Shown: positions 5,945 through 13,721 of the stretch, piece after piece | Position numbering within the stretch: the stretch's first letter is position 1 | Layout of the letters: each line of letters opens with the position of its first letter | Assembly: GCA_016783865.1 (NCBI GenBank) | Contig: JADHVS010000094.1 | Location: forward strand, 1 to 16,324 | Length of the DNA stretch: 16,324 nt | Direction: 5' to 3' | Source of the DNA: Bacteroidales bacterium | GTDB taxonomy: Bacteria > Bacteroidota > Bacteroidia > Bacteroidales > SM23-62 | Notes under the pieces: model-generated | Databases searched by the model: none | Seen by the model: the letters and a program-made list of their open reading frames with translations, nothing else | What the model was told of the DNA's origin: nothing | Made by a program: the position numbers and the translations under genes

Positions 5945-7546
5945 CTAAGCCTGCCATGGTCTTACCCGCTGAATGTTTTCCTTTAACAGGTTAATTGCAA
6001 TATTCGCGTTTTCCACAACCTGCCAGTCGAACATGCCCACGCAGGCAAAGTCGGCTCCGTTTTCAAAGGCATAGCGGAAGCCGTCTTTCGGGTGGATGGC
6101 TCCGGCGCCTAATACCTTGTATGAGATCCAGGGTTTCTGCACCTCCTTCATGAATTCGATGGTCTGCTCGGGTGTTGTCGACCAGATGTTATCTTTCACA
6201 TCGGCACCAAATTCGGGCTCGACGATCTCTTTTGGATTGGGTTGCCATTCGGGATCGGTGATCAGCCTCGGACCGGCGGTCCAGTAATTACCGCTGTTCA
6301 GGGTCTTCATGAAGAAATCGGGATTGGCATTATACTTTTCGCATTCCATGATTACCTGGATATCATGTCCGGCAAGGCCTGCCAATACTCCTTTGCTCTT
6401 AATGTATTCAACTGCCCGGACGAGAACTTCAGTTTTGTCTGCTCTTACAGTCTCGTCACAAATACCGCCATGAATATAGCAGGCAATTGCTCCATTATCA
6501 ACAGCAGCATCGATATCGGGTGCGAGTTCATCGTCCTTGATCTTACACTGTGCGATCCAGTGCATCTTGCCCCCGCGTTTCCTGAATTTTTCCATTATAC
6601 GCAGTGTATTTACATCCACCCGTACGATCATGGCATTGATACCCACGGCTTCACAAAGTTTAAACGTTTCAATTACCTTCTCATCGGAAAAATAACTCTG
6701 TACCAGGTGGGAAACATAGATGAGATCGCGGGAATGGGCATAACCACTGATGAGGTTACCGCCTGCAAGGATCCGGCTGATTTCATAGTTGCCGATTCTT
6801 CCCTTTGGTATCTGTCCTTCAAGGTTATCCAGGCCGGAAAAAGTAACCGACTTGGGAGAAGCACCAAATACCGCATCCACGCGGCTGGGCTGACTGATCA
6901 GGTTTCGCTCCTCAAAACTTTCCCACTTTTTCTTTTTTAAAGCAGCCCAGACAAATCCACCCAGAACCGGAAGGGTAATCAGGTCTTTTAACATTTCACG
7001 GCGCTGGTTAACAGCAGCGAGATCGGGCTCATTCTTCAGAGTAGCTTCGGGTTTATCTGGCTTCTTGAAAAAACGTTTTATGATCCGGTCCATACCGAGC
7101 GTAGTTTTGGATGGCAGCAAAGCTAAAAGGAGCAGAACTGCAAACTCGATCATGATCTTGTTTACGATCAGATAGTGTCCCTCTCCGGTTGTTTCACCCA
7201 TAAATCCTATAAACGGAGGATTGGCGACATAGTAAAAAAGCAGCAACAGGGCGCCGGCCCCACTGGCTATTCGGGTTAATCCGCCAACCAATAATCCAAA
7301 ACCAATAAAAATCAATCCCCATACATTCATGAAATCAACCACACGCAAAGCCGCTTCATTCATGGCCAGGTTGTGAAAGAATCCTGAAAACAACCAGCTC
7401 GATTCCAGCATGTATCCTGCAGCCGACCAATTTGGGGAAATAAGCTTGGATAATCCTTCATAAAGAAAATGCCATCCGATGAGGATCCGGACAGCTGTAA
7501 AAATGTATTGTAAGGCGTTGTTAACTTTTGTTTTAGCAATGTCCAT
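5945..7546 (-). CDS. DoxX-type membrane domain fused to a TIM-barrel-like domain
   Basis: A 533-residue fusion. Residues about 12-147 form a four-helix DoxX-like unit (RILIGWHFLYEGLSKL is the typical first helix) ending in LALLPSKTTLGMDRIIKRFF, whose basic run fits a cytoplasmic C-end. Residues 182-187 read RREMLK, a twin-arginine-like motif, followed by a hydrophobic stretch (189-203) and KKKK. From about 250 to the end is a soluble alpha/beta domain (ISRILAGGNLISGY, HWIAQCKIK, VLAGLAGHDIQVIMEC, YKVLGAGAIHPKDGF, GADFACVGMFDWQV) that looks like a TIM barrel but whose family I cannot name. Inferred: the DoxX part is inserted by Sec/YidC and the barrel exported by Tat as a folded, possibly cofactor-bearing unit. 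It is a single gene on the minus strand, divergent from the DUF4405 gene. Function unknown. Confidence 0.8.
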   Translation of the reverse strand: MDIAKTKVNNALQYIFTAVRILIGWHFLYEGLSKLISPNWSAAGYMLESSWLFSGFFHNLAMNEAALRVVDFMNVWGLIFIGFGLLVGGLTRIASGAGALLLLFYYVANPPFIGFMGETTGEGHYLIVNKIMIEFAVLLLLALLPSKTTLGMDRIIKRFFKKPDKPEATLKNEPDLAAVNQRREMLKDLITLPVLGGFVWAALKKKKWESFEERNLISQPSRVDAVFGASPKSVTFSGLDNLEGQIPKGRIGNYEISRILAGGNLISGYAHSRDLIYVSHLVQSYFSDEKVIETFKLCEAVGINAMIVRVDVNTLRIMEKFRKRGGKMHWIAQCKIKDDELAPDIDAAVDNGAIACYIHGGICDETVRADKTEVLVRAVEYIKSKGVLAGLAGHDIQVIMECEKYNANPDFFMKTLNSGNYWTAGPRLITDPEWQPNPKEIVEPEFGADVKDNIWSTTPEQTIEFMKEVQKPWISYKVLGAGAIHPKDGFRYAFENGADFACVGMFDWQVVENANIAINLLKENIQRVRPWQA

Positions 7547-7765
7547 TGTAGGAAAGGTTTAAATTGTCCGGATTAAATTAGAGAAAAAAACTTTTATGTG
7601 GAGAAATGAGGTTGAGGGGAATTGTTATTTAAATTAATTCAAAGTAAAATATATGAACATGAATGAGCTAAAATTGGGGAATTGAGATGCTTTATAAAAT
7701 ATAAGGTTCAGAACATGGAGTAAAAATTATTGGTAATTTTAATGTTTCCAGTAAAATTATTTAAT

Positions 7766-8530
7766 ATGAGAACCAAGTTAAAGCACAAGCTTAATATTAT
7801 CATTGATACAGTTGCATTTATTGAATTTGTTTTTATCTCTACCACCGGCTTGCTTGTTAAGTATACGTTGCCGGCAGGGAGCGGACATTATGCTACCATC
7901 TGGGGATTGGACCGGCATGAATGGGGTAATCTGCACTTCTGGGTATGTATTGCTTTTCTTGCAACGCTGATGATCCACCTGATCCTGCATTGGAAATGGA
8001 TATTTTTCAGGTTAAGAGGGAAAAAATCGGATGATTCCGGAATCCGTTTCGGAATGGGCATTTTCGGATTTGTTATGTTAATAATAGTTGGGTTGATCCC
8101 CATGTTCAGTTCTGTTGAATATGAGTCGCGGCCAGGAAGGGAAAGGAGATTGCTTCAGATAGAACAAGAGCAGCAGACAGTGAAGAAGGATAAGTCCACC
8201 GAGGCTGAGCAGCACCTTGAGGATGAATCGCAGCCAACAGAAGATTCTGTCCAAACAAATGAGAGAGAAACAGAATATCAGGGACACGAAACAGATCAAA
8301 CCCAACAGAAACTTCCTCATGAAGTATCCGGAGCCGAGGTAGATGTGAGGGGATATATGACAGTTAAGGAAATATCAGATGAATTTGAGGTTCCTGTTGA
8401 TCATATTTTGAAAGAATTGGGATTACCTGAAAATACTGATGAAAAGGAAACATTTGGAAGATTAAGGAGACGTTATGATATTGAGATGCATGATGTGAGA
8501 CAGATAATTCTGGATTATAAGGAAAGATAA
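7766..8530 (+). CDS. DUF4405-type cytochrome-like membrane protein with C-terminal helical domain
   Basis: I chose ATG 7766 (MRTKLKHKLN, a basic lead into the first helix); in-frame ATG 7742 and TTG 7730 are possible but start with unlikely sequence. The 254-residue product has a first membrane segment (about 10-34), a second with HEWGNLHFWVCIAFLATLMI and HLILHW (His51, 57, 71, 75: spacing typical of haem-binding cytochrome b-like DUF4405 proteins), a third (FGMGIFGFVMLIIVGLIPMF), then a Gln/Glu-rich flexible linker (about 120-190). The C-terminal domain (about 197-254, YMTVKEISDEFEVPVDHILK, ELGLP, FGRLRRRY) resembles a small helical module also found on polyferredoxin-type membrane proteins. 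Inferred: membrane haem protein in electron transfer. A terminator lies 75 bp past the stop. Confidence 0.75.
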   Translation: MRTKLKHKLNIIIDTVAFIEFVFISTTGLLVKYTLPAGSGHYATIWGLDRHEWGNLHFWVCIAFLATLMIHLILHWKWIFFRLRGKKSDDSGIRFGMGIFGFVMLIIVGLIPMFSSVEYESRPGRERRLLQIEQEQQTVKKDKSTEAEQHLEDESQPTEDSVQTNERETEYQGHETDQTQQKLPHEVSGAEVDVRGYMTVKEISDEFEVPVDHILKELGLPENTDEKETFGRLRRRYDIEMHDVRQIILDYKER

Positions 8531-8604
8531 TTTATTATCGTTTATTAGAAATTCTAAGTTAACGGGAATCGAATTATAAGTCTTTGGTCTAAGAGTCTAC
8601 AAGT

Positions 8605-8645
8605 CCACGAATACATATTATTTCTGCATTCGTGGTATTTTTTTT
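8605..8645 (+). terminator. Rho-independent terminator after the DUF4405 gene
   Basis: CCACGAAT (8605-8612) pairs perfectly with ATTCGTGG (8628-8635) around a 15-base loop, followed by TA and a run of eight T (8638-8645). It separates the DUF4405 transcript from the promoter of the XRE gene. Confidence 0.65.
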
Positions 8646-8654
8646 GTTAAAAAA

Positions 8655-8672
8655 TGTAAAGTATACTTGACA
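8655..8672. promoter_or_regulatory. Operator 1 of the XRE gene
   Basis: An 18-bp near-perfect palindrome, TGTAAAGTATACTTGACA, with one mismatched pair (8658/8669). It covers the TTG (-33) element of the promoter, so a bound repressor would block RNA polymerase. Its TGTAAA half-site is shared with the second operator. Confidence 0.6.
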
Positions 8673-8697
8673 ATATGTAAAATAAACTATATATTTG
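8667..8697 (+). promoter_or_regulatory. Bacteroidota-type promoter of the XRE gene
   Basis: TTG at 8667-8669 and TATATTTG at 8690-8697 match the Bacteroidota -33/-7 consensus (TTG, TAnnTTTG) with a 20-bp spacer. Transcription would start close to 8703, only about 12 bases before the ATG, giving a very short leader. Confidence 0.65.
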
Positions 8698-8699
8698 TA

Positions 8700-8714
8700 A
8701 TGTAAACTTTACAT
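8700..8714. promoter_or_regulatory. Operator 2 of the XRE gene
   Basis: ATGTAAACTTTACAT is a perfect palindrome (7 + 1 + 7) that ends directly at the start codon and covers the expected transcription start. It shares TGTAAA half-sites with operator 1; the centres are about 43 bp apart, roughly four helical turns. Confidence 0.65.
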
Positions 8715-8924
8715 ATGAAGCTCGGAAATCACGTTAGAAGATATCGTTTTGAAAACGGTGATATGTCGCAGGAAGCCCTGGCCAATGAAGTAGGTGTGAC
8801 CCGGCAAACCATTCACTCGATTGAGAAGGGGAAGTTTGTGCCTTCGACTTTGTTGGCTTTAAAGTTAGCGAGGTTCTTTGGTTGTAAGGTAGAAGATCTG
8901 TTTTACTTAGAAGAAATGATTTAA
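8715..8924 (+). CDS. Small XRE-family HTH repressor
   Basis: The 69-residue protein is a single HTH_3 domain: SQEALANEVGVTRQTIHSIE (residues 18-37) is the helix-turn-helix, followed by KGKFVPSTLLALKLARFFGC and KVEDLFYLEE. This type of small regulator (VTRQTIHSIExGKxxPS) is typically found just before a membrane protein gene, as here (85 bp). Two palindromes sharing TGTAAA half-sites flank its promoter, so repression of its own operon is likely. The start is fixed by the ATG at 8715, directly after operator 2. No sensing domain is present; the signal, if any, may come through the membrane partner. Confidence 0.9.
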   Translation: MKLGNHVRRYRFENGDMSQEALANEVGVTRQTIHSIEKGKFVPSTLLALKLARFFGCKVEDLFYLEEMI

Positions 8925-9009
8925 GAACAAGGAACATGGATATTTGATTTGTGAAGTGAAAATCATAAATCAAAAATCGTTAATCGATATTCGTAAATCA
9001 ATAACTAAA

Positions 9010-9276
9010 ATGAAAAAAAGACTCAGATTCTTCAGCTATCTCACCCTTGTCCTGTTAACATTATCCTCCATCTGGGTGGTGTTTAATTTTACGATGCACC
9101 AGTTGCTCCAGCCCAAAGTTGTGGCACTGGAGCCTCTTGGTGACCTGGAAAAATGGACCAATCTGATCTGGTTTGGATACATGGTGTTTTTTGTTGTTCA
9201 TATCATTGCCCTTCTGACCTATATATTTCATTTGCAGCTGTTCAGGGATATCAACCTGGTCAAGATAGCACAATAA
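9010..9276 (+). CDS. Membrane protein partner of the XRE regulator, N-terminal half
   Basis: I chose ATG 9010 (MKKRLRFFSYLTLVLLTLSS), a basic start into a first membrane helix; an upstream extension to 8944 is AT-rich and low in coding character. The 88 codons include a second membrane helix (LIWFGYMVFFVVHIIALLTY) and end in LFRDINLVKIAQ at TAA 9274-9276. The next codon, in the same frame, continues an open coding sequence with two or three more membrane helices, so this is probably one 216-codon gene with a single in-frame stop. Family not recognised. The spacer 8925-9009 holds short AATC-rich repeats (about 8963-9003) and no clear promoter, so it is likely cotranscribed with the XRE gene. 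Confidence 0.65.
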   Translation: MKKRLRFFSYLTLVLLTLSSIWVVFNFTMHQLLQPKVVALEPLGDLEKWTNLIWFGYMVFFVVHIIALLTYIFHLQLFRDINLVKIAQ

Positions 9277-9660
9277 GTGGGTGTTATCTGCGGTTTGCTG
9301 GGACTGGCAATGATCTCCATGCAACTTGTTCTGGATGTTCCCATGTGGCACATCAAATCATTCGGGATGTTTACGGTTATCCTGCTCCTTGTTCCATATG
9401 GACTTGTCACAGGTTATTGGATGTTGATCAAGTCGAAAGAAAAAATAAGCGAATGGTACGATGAGAAGCAATGGATGGATGTAAGCAGGGCCGGGTTCAT
9501 CACTCTGATCCTTTCGGTTCTTGCAATGATCCTGATTTTTATCCTAAATATTAAAAGCTTACCTGGAGGGGTATTTGGAATACTCTGGTTCCCCTTTTAT
9601 CTTTTCTTTGTGCTGTTTGTTTTTTCGTTTTGCGTGCTGGTGTTTACGAATAAGAGTTAA
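9277..9660 (+). CDS. Membrane protein partner of the XRE regulator, C-terminal half
   Basis: Directly after TAA 9274-9276 and in the same frame, the sequence reads VGVICGLLGLAMISMQLVLD, then WHIKSFGMFTVILLLVPYGL, a soluble loop (KSKEKISEWYDEKQWMDVSR) and two further hydrophobic segments ending at TAA 9658-9660. Possible restarts are GTG 9277 and ATG 9310. The smooth continuation suggests one protein of four to six helices whose gene gained a stop, for example CAA AAA GTG becoming CAA TAA GTG. Whether the C-half is translated alone is unknown. Confidence 0.6.
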   Translation: MGVICGLLGLAMISMQLVLDVPMWHIKSFGMFTVILLLVPYGLVTGYWMLIKSKEKISEWYDEKQWMDVSRAGFITLILSVLAMILIFILNIKSLPGGVFGILWFPFYLFFVLFVFSFCVLVFTNKS

Positions 9661-9663
9661 CCG

Positions 9664-9736
9664 TATGTCATCCTGAACTTGATTCAGGATCTCAGGCAAC
9701 TTAAACCAGATCCCGAAATGAATTCGGGATGACATA
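9664..9736. repeat. 73-bp composite palindrome between convergent genes
   Basis: The outer arms TATGTCATCC (9664-9673) and GGATGACATA (9727-9736) are perfectly complementary. Inside are two more hairpins, CCTGAA...TTCAGG and CCCGAA...TTCGGG. The TCATCCTGAA / TTCGGGATGA type is a widespread dispersed intergenic repeat. It begins 3 bp after the membrane protein stop and ends 5 bp before the GH2 stop, so it may serve as a two-way transcript end. Confidence 0.75.
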
Positions 9737-9741
9737 ACTCT

Positions 9742-12321
9742 TTAGTAACTATCCACCAGCGTAACAACTTTCAGCATATCATTTAATTCATCGGAACTGA
9801 TCTTTTCCACCGTACTTAATCTGATGGTTTTTTCTTCACCGGGAAGCAAATCAAAAAAGTTATCACTGAAAAAACCTTCCACGCCGTCCGCAGAAACATA
9901 AATATTCTTGGCCAGGTTGACTGTAGTAAATGTCAGGTTAAAACCTCCTTCTCCTTCAGCAATTTCATACTGCCATTGCGGATCAGGAAAATCCAGGTCT
10001 TTCAGGGGATGGAAATAGATTATGTTGGACGAGTAAACCTCGTCACCGAGGAAAAGCTTTACTGATAAAAGGCATTCCTTCTCATCATAATCCCCGTCCA
10101 GTTTCTCCTTGCTGATTGAAAATACTTCCGCACTTGAATTGGGCTTGATATCTACCTCCATTTCCTTTTGCCACAGAGTGTTGCCAGTGAATGTGATCAG
10201 GTCCATCTTAACTGTTCCCGGGAAAGTCTCCAACCTGTCGGATACAACAAACACCTGTACGATATCATCATTAATCTCCGGTGAAATGAGAATATCCCGG
10301 AAGGCTTTCTTCGCAAAGTATTGCTGGGCTTTCCACCTGCCATAATAGTCGATGCTCGACCAGGAAGCCACCGGCCAGCAGTCATCGATCTGCCAGAACA
10401 GGCTTCCCATGCACCAGGGCATGGCCTTCCTGTGACCCTCCATGGCTACCTTAATGCCCTCTGCCTGGGTGAGCTGGCCCACATAGAGCTGCATTTCAAA
10501 ATCTTTCGGTTTTTTGTAGTCGCGAAGCATATAGAGCTCAATGGTCTCGTTTCCGATGGAGGAGCGCTGATGAGATTTCATGACATCTGAATAGATATCG
10601 TGGTCTCCTTCAGCCGTGAATTTATTTATCGTGCTCATCTCCGGGAAAGACTGGAATCCATATTCTGACATGAACCTGGCCAGTCTGGTCCGGTAGTTCA
10701 CAAACGGTTCCTTGCCCCACCAAACGCCCCAGTAATGCACATCACCAGCCACCCAATTCTCTGGTATCCCGGTTCCGGCACTGGGAGAGGAGGACCAGTA
10801 AAACCGCCGGTCAAAGTCTTCAATGGCCTGCGGAAGGACCTTATGGTAGTTATCATCATACGCCTTCCAGATCTTATCGGCAACTTCCTTGCCCTGGTGC
10901 TGCTCTTCAGCCGTTTTCCATCCCCACATATACCAGGCACTCAGGCATTCATTGTTTCCGCACCATAAAGCAATCGATGGATGGTTCCTGATCCGTTTTA
11001 TATTGTCAATAGCCTCCTGCTTAACATTTTCCAGGAAGTGATCATCGCCAGGGTACATCGCGCAGGCAAACATGAAATCCTGCCAGACAAGAATTCCTTT
11101 TTCATCACATAAATCATAGAAGATATCGTATTCATAGATTCCACCTCCCCAGACACGCAGCATGTTCATATTGGCATCGACGGCTGATTGAAGGGTGTGC
11201 TCATACCTTTCGGGGGTCACCCTGGTTACGAATGCATCCTGCGGGATGTAGTTGGCGCCTTTCATGAATACCGGGTGTCCATTGACCTTAAAATAAAAGC
11301 TTTTGCCCGATGAATCGGGTTCCTGGATGACCTCAATGGTGCGGAGTCCGATCCGCTCCCGTTTCTCTGAAAGCAATTTGTCCTCGTCGAGGATCTTAAA
11401 TGTCAGATCGTATAAGGGCTGTTCACCCATTCCATTGGGCCACCATTTCTGCGGATCTTTTATAGTGAGTGGCAGAACAACTTTATTCATTCCCTTCTCC
11501 AGATCTGTTTTCCTGGAAAAGGATTCCTCACCATTGATAAAGCAAAGGGCTGAGATGGATGTTTCAGCTGAAGATTCAATGTCAAGATGGGCAAGGAGCT
11601 CGGCCGATTCATCGGTGAGTTCCATTTGTTCCACCTGCACACTCCTGATAATGGCCTTATCAAAAGCACGCAGAATAACAGGCTTCCAAATGCCACTCGT
11701 GACAAACCGGGGACCCCAGTCCCAGCCAAAATGATACTGGGCTTTGCGGGTATACACACTGACTTTCTTATTACCTTCAACCTGGCCAATTTCCGACAGA
11801 TCATTTCCCGAGACAGGAATAACAAAATCGAGGGCATCATATTTTTCGAGTCCTGCCTTTATCGGAGATTTGAAAAGTATCCTCAAGGTGTTTGTGCCAG
11901 GTGCCATTTTCTCTTTGATATCCACCTTCCATTCCCGGAACATATTATCGGCAAAAAGGATCTTTTCATCATTCAGGAAAACCTCTGCATAGGTGTCCAA
12001 TCCCTTAAAATGGAGCTCAATATTCTCCTTGCCCGTTATATCGGAACCGGCCTGGAAAGTGGTTTGGTATTCCCAATTCACCTTGTCGATCCATTGCAGG
12101 TCATGCTCATTGAGCCTGTAAAAGGGATCTTCTATCTCACCATTATCCAGCAGATCGGTATGGACACACCCGGGTACTGTGGCCTTTAACCAATTCTCAT
12201 TATCCTGCTGTTTAAAGGTCCAGCCTTTACCAAGATTTATTTCAATCATATTACCAGGTTTGCTGCATGAGTAGAATCCTGTTAATAATACAGGAAGAAG
12301 GAAGGAAATGATTCTTTTCAT
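9742..12321 (-). CDS. GH2-family beta-mannosidase, lipoprotein
   Basis: The 859-residue product has a lipoprotein signal (Cys19 in GFYSC), then the GH2 layout: sugar-binding jelly roll (about 28-220, with VPGCVHTDLLDNGEIEDPFY and HFGWDWGPRFV, both typical of beta-mannosidases), an immunoglobulin-like domain (about 222-330), the catalytic TIM barrel (about 340-680, with WCGNNE, acid/base Glu458, and SEYGFQS, nucleophile Glu553, and WQIDDCWPVASWSSIDYYG) and C-terminal beta domains. Length fits family members such as Bacteroides BtMan2A. Reaction: release of terminal beta-linked mannose from oligosaccharides, probably in the periplasm or at the outer membrane. It is last in a minus-strand operon, 13 bp after the sulfatase stop. 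No lesions. Confidence 0.93.
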   Translation of the reverse strand: MKRIISFLLPVLLTGFYSCSKPGNMIEINLGKGWTFKQQDNENWLKATVPGCVHTDLLDNGEIEDPFYRLNEHDLQWIDKVNWEYQTTFQAGSDITGKENIELHFKGLDTYAEVFLNDEKILFADNMFREWKVDIKEKMAPGTNTLRILFKSPIKAGLEKYDALDFVIPVSGNDLSEIGQVEGNKKVSVYTRKAQYHFGWDWGPRFVTSGIWKPVILRAFDKAIIRSVQVEQMELTDESAELLAHLDIESSAETSISALCFINGEESFSRKTDLEKGMNKVVLPLTIKDPQKWWPNGMGEQPLYDLTFKILDEDKLLSEKRERIGLRTIEVIQEPDSSGKSFYFKVNGHPVFMKGANYIPQDAFVTRVTPERYEHTLQSAVDANMNMLRVWGGGIYEYDIFYDLCDEKGILVWQDFMFACAMYPGDDHFLENVKQEAIDNIKRIRNHPSIALWCGNNECLSAWYMWGWKTAEEQHQGKEVADKIWKAYDDNYHKVLPQAIEDFDRRFYWSSSPSAGTGIPENWVAGDVHYWGVWWGKEPFVNYRTRLARFMSEYGFQSFPEMSTINKFTAEGDHDIYSDVMKSHQRSSIGNETIELYMLRDYKKPKDFEMQLYVGQLTQAEGIKVAMEGHRKAMPWCMGSLFWQIDDCWPVASWSSIDYYGRWKAQQYFAKKAFRDILISPEINDDIVQVFVVSDRLETFPGTVKMDLITFTGNTLWQKEMEVDIKPNSSAEVFSISKEKLDGDYDEKECLLSVKLFLGDEVYSSNIIYFHPLKDLDFPDPQWQYEIAEGEGGFNLTFTTVNLAKNIYVSADGVEGFFSDNFFDLLPGEEKTIRLSTVEKISSDELNDMLKVVTLVDSY

Positions 12322-12334
12322 TAAGAATTTAGAT

Positions 12335-13717
12335 TTATTGATATAATTCTTTCAGCTCCAGGTACCTGTTCCTTATACTATCCAGCAATCCCTTTGATTC
12401 AGTATCCGGAACGAGGTTATTCATTTCATAAGGATCGAGGCGCAAATCATAAAGTTCCTCAAAGACCGGATCTAATTCAATGTACTTTAAATACTTATAA
12501 TTGGCACTAACCAACCCTTCTGATTTGGGTATGTGGACAACCTCTGGTGGCGGATCAAATAAATGTTCGTACAGGAAATCGTTTCTCCAATCTGCCGGAT
12601 TCTTTTCAAACAAAGTAAGCAGGTCTTTTCCCTGCATGTTATCCGGGATCTGTTCACCACATAGGCTTAAAATGGTTGGTGCGATATCGATATTGAGCGC
12701 AATTTCTCCCTTTCTTCTTCCTCTCATATCAGGTTCAGAACGAGGATCATATATGATCAGGGGCACCCGGATCGATTCTTCATGGCCGTACCATTTTCCT
12801 GCCATGGCATGCTCGCCGAGGTAAAAACCATTATCCCCGGAATAAATAATGATTGTATTTTCATTCAACCCCAGTCTTTCCAGTTCCTGTAACATCTCCC
12901 CAACCACCACGTCCACGCCGGTTATCAGGCGATAATAGCTCCGTACTGATTCTTCATACTTTTCAGGATCAGGAAACCTGAGTTCCCACCTGCGCCTTGC
13001 TTCGTTATTCTCTTTAAAAACTTCAGGAAATTTTTCGAAGTATTCATCTCCGGCAGTGAGTGGGAGAGGGATGCTGTCATCCTTATACATGTCTTTGTAG
13101 ATGGTGTCATAAATAAACTGTCTGGGATCGCCATCCTGGACGTGGGGTGCTTTGAAACTGACTGACAGGCAAAAGGGCTGATCGTTAGGATACCTGCCCA
13201 GGAATTCCATGATGTTTTCTGCAACTATCCGGGTATAGTGTTTCATGTTCCCCTGCTCGTCGAAATTCTCATACCTTGGTTGCCCTGTCATGGCCTTCCA
13301 GTAATCGAAGAGGGTGTCGGGCGGATCAATGCCGACACCAAACTTGCCGATGAAACCTGTATAATAACCTGCATTTTTCAAAATGGCAGGATAGGTTTTT
13401 GAGAGTGCTTCCGGGGAAAATGGTGTATTGAAATCGTGTATGCCTGTCCGGCTGGCATACTGCCCCGCCAGGATGCTTGCCCTGCTGGCACAACATATGG
13501 AGGTGGTGACATAGGCGTTTTCGAAAATAATTCCCTCTGATGCGATCTGGTTGATATTGGGGGTCTGGATGACCGGGTTGCCCATGCACCCGAGTGCATC
13601 CCACCGCTGGTCGTCAGTGAGCAGGAAGATGATGTTGGGTGATTGGCCGGCCTGTTTTGATGTGCATCCAATAAGCGGGATTATTAAAATGCAAAAGATG
13701 AGGATTTTGTGCAGCAT
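12335..13717 (-). CDS. Formylglycine-dependent sulfatase (S1 family), lipoprotein
   Basis: The 460-residue product has a lipobox (LIGC, Cys18) and the S1 sulfatase fold: FLLTDDQR (metal-binding Asp35/36), the C-x-A-S-R signature at Cys75-Cys76-Ala77-Ser78-Arg79 followed by ASILAG (Cys75 would become formylglycine), GKFGVG (124-129), SFKAPH (187-192), SGDNG (Asp295/Asn296) and GEHAMAGKW (His303, Lys308). The C-terminal subdomain ends with the usual ELYDLRLDPYEMNNL. Function: hydrolysis of sulfate esters on a glycan; activation needs an anaerobic sulfatase maturase (not in the window) because the residue is Cys. Ala in place of the common Pro in CxPSR is allowed in the family. It starts 4 bp after the nitrilase-family gene, so translation is probably coupled. 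The substrate is not fixed by sequence. Confidence 0.92.
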   Translation of the reverse strand: MLHKILIFCILIIPLIGCTSKQAGQSPNIIFLLTDDQRWDALGCMGNPVIQTPNINQIASEGIIFENAYVTTSICCASRASILAGQYASRTGIHDFNTPFSPEALSKTYPAILKNAGYYTGFIGKFGVGIDPPDTLFDYWKAMTGQPRYENFDEQGNMKHYTRIVAENIMEFLGRYPNDQPFCLSVSFKAPHVQDGDPRQFIYDTIYKDMYKDDSIPLPLTAGDEYFEKFPEVFKENNEARRRWELRFPDPEKYEESVRSYYRLITGVDVVVGEMLQELERLGLNENTIIIYSGDNGFYLGEHAMAGKWYGHEESIRVPLIIYDPRSEPDMRGRRKGEIALNIDIAPTILSLCGEQIPDNMQGKDLLTLFEKNPADWRNDFLYEHLFDPPPEVVHIPKSEGLVSANYKYLKYIELDPVFEELYDLRLDPYEMNNLVPDTESKGLLDSIRNRYLELKELYQ

Positions 13718-13721
13718 TTAA

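Noticed and set aside
6242..6940. A 232-codon open frame on the plus strand
   Set aside because: It is antisense to the DoxX fusion gene, whose minus-strand product has clear domain structure; the antisense product has none.
11587..12189. A 200-codon open frame on the plus strand
   Set aside because: It is antisense to the well-supported beta-mannosidase gene and shows no family features.
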